20,016 bases of DNA, taken from NCBI GenBank assembly GCA_029747585.1, contig JAPEVF010000815.1:1-20016 (forward strand), given 5' to 3'. This document shows positions 18,966-20,016 of this stretch, one piece after another. Positions within the stretch are counted from its first letter, which is position 1, and each line of letters begins with the position of its first letter. The notes below the pieces were generated by a model. It did not search any database, was not told where the DNA came from, and was given only the letters and a program-made list of their open reading frames with translations. The DNA is from Pleurotus djamor (lineage: Eukaryota > Basidiomycota > Agaricomycetes > Agaricales > Pleurotaceae). A program made the translations under genes and the position numbers.

Positions 18966-20016
18966 CTAATCTTCAACCAGCTCGAGTTGCTCACGCATCC
19001 TCTGGAATTGGCCGGGTGTGAACTGTCTTTGACAACAATCGCTTGTGTAATCCATGATGTTAACTTTGAAGGGGGCAAGATGGAAGGCGTTAGCGCAAGC
19101 TTCTGGTTAAACTCATCAGTGATAGCACGTACACAATGGGTCCCAAGCTCCGGGGATGCATGTAGAAGGTCTTGGTACGAAGCACTCATACTGGGCTTCC
19201 TGTGGAGGGGTATCTTCGACGTAGTCGCCAGGTCCACTGCATCCATCCTGGAAAACATGGTACAATCCACACCAATGCCCAACTTCGTGGACGAGAGTCT
19301 GATGCAGTCATTAGGATCAACCTAAGAGTAGGACTTTGGTGATGTAACTCACAGCGCCTCGACTTTCATGATTTTTACCTGCAAACGTTGCGGTCGAATG
19401 TCGAATCACGACACCGTCCATCCATAGCGGGTTGATGGCGAGTTCGAAGGGGAATGTTGCCCAGCCGAACGCGGTGTTATAGTAATTCCTTGAGAAACAA
19501 TCAGTGAAAAGGCGACGGTCGGTGAAAGCCTTCCATACTCCACACTATAGATATTGAGAACCTTGTTCGTGCCCTGGCGGAGGGCTTGCTTCATTTCGAA
19601 TTCATGCGTTCTTTGTAGAGCGCTCGTTAGTGAGGGATTCATTACAGTCAGCGAGACGCGACGAACGAGTTGGGACTAGTATTGATGAACCAATCTTTAT
19701 TGGTCACTCGGGAAACGTTCACAAGATTCCAGTGAATCGCGGCGTCTTTGAAGTAGTAATTCATGATATCAATTGACGCGTTCACCGAGTAATCACTGTC
19801 CTCCAAAGATCAGACCAGTATATGCACGTAAAAACGAAATGACCTTACGGAAGATTCCCCGCCACTTCCGTGTCGTTCTCCCTGATGACATGCCAGTGAA
19901 CGTCCACCGATATCTGCGCCAGAGGTATCGCTTGGACGTGTAAACCCGTCGATACGTCGCGTCGTTCATGAAACTGCTGCTCCGCCAAGGCCATAGCTGA
20001 CCTAGAAGGCTCCGCG
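18966..20016 (-). CDS. M43 (pappalysin-like) zinc metalloprotease, 5' end outside window
   Basis: Six exons are visible: 20016-19849, 19795-19667, 19610-19539, 19488-19353, 19298-19133 and 19063-18966, with GT-AG introns of 50-69 nt in consistent phase; 255 residues lie within the window, ending in TAG. The zinc motif [11 protein letters not shown] fits HExxHxxGxxH of the metzincins, and the downstream NIMDYTSD supplies the Met-turn. [13 protein letters not shown] and [10 protein letters not shown] are typical of the fungal MEP1-like M43B group. These are secreted endopeptidases taking part in extracellular protein breakdown. The signal peptide and part of the propeptide must lie beyond 20016, since the frame is still open at the edge ([15 protein letters not shown]). 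A Cys replaces the usual hydrophobic residue inside the zinc motif. The stop is immediately followed by the truncated methyltransferase copy. Confidence 0.92.

Noticed and set aside
1..20016. CRISPR arrays, insertion sequences, LTRs, tRNA or rRNA genes
   Set aside because: No direct-repeat arrays, transposase or reverse transcriptase motifs, long terminal repeats or cloverleaf-forming sequences were seen by eye; short or decayed elements could be missed.

Overview
The window is nuclear DNA of a filamentous basidiomycete, most likely an Agaricomycete mushroom. The genes carry many short introns (mostly 49-96 nt, GT-AG, several with CTAAC/CTGAT-like branch sites), lie close together on both strands, and belong to families typical of that group: a MATA-type HMG box, a membrane-anchored histidine acid phosphatase, a secreted M43 metalloprotease and a small secreted cysteine-rich protein. 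No tRNA, rRNA, CRISPR array, insertion sequence or recognisable transposon was found. All gene models come from reading frames, splice signals and recognisable motifs; no alignment could be run.

Layout, left to right. (1) 1-661, minus: HMG-box transcription factor, cut off at the window start. (2) 1815-2646, plus: single-pass membrane protein of unknown function. (3) 3600-3861, minus: 67-residue secreted protein with six cysteines. (4) 4678-7248, minus: 13-exon, 639-residue membrane-anchored histidine acid phosphatase. (5) 7628-8494, plus: SAM-dependent methyltransferase with a histidine-rich N-terminus, divergent from gene 4. (6) 8623-11447, plus: large PPR-like, probably mitochondrial protein with a duplicated N-terminal module. 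(7) 12909-15842, plus: 871-residue type I membrane protein with EGF-like and furin-like cysteine repeats. (8) 16438-18143, plus: PP2C phosphatase resembling mitochondrial pyruvate dehydrogenase phosphatases. (9) 18380-18936, minus: truncated second copy of the methyltransferase lacking its first exon. (10) 18966-20016, minus: M43 metalloprotease, 5' end beyond the window.

The genes do not form an obvious pathway or cluster. Secretion, surface and membrane functions are over-represented (genes 2, 3, 4, 7, 10), and two products look mitochondrial (6, 8). The most notable structures are the truncated methyltransferase copy 29 bp behind the metalloprotease stop, with a splice phase that would permit an in-frame fusion; the tandem internal duplication in the PPR-like protein; the knottin-like cysteine spacing of the small secreted protein; and a frame-neutral intron in the PP2C that interrupts its metal-binding motif. 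Four ambiguous bases (2199, 6394, 12593, 13934) each touch a run of six or more identical bases. Removing the N restores the frame in both coding cases, so these are base-calling artefacts, not mutations.
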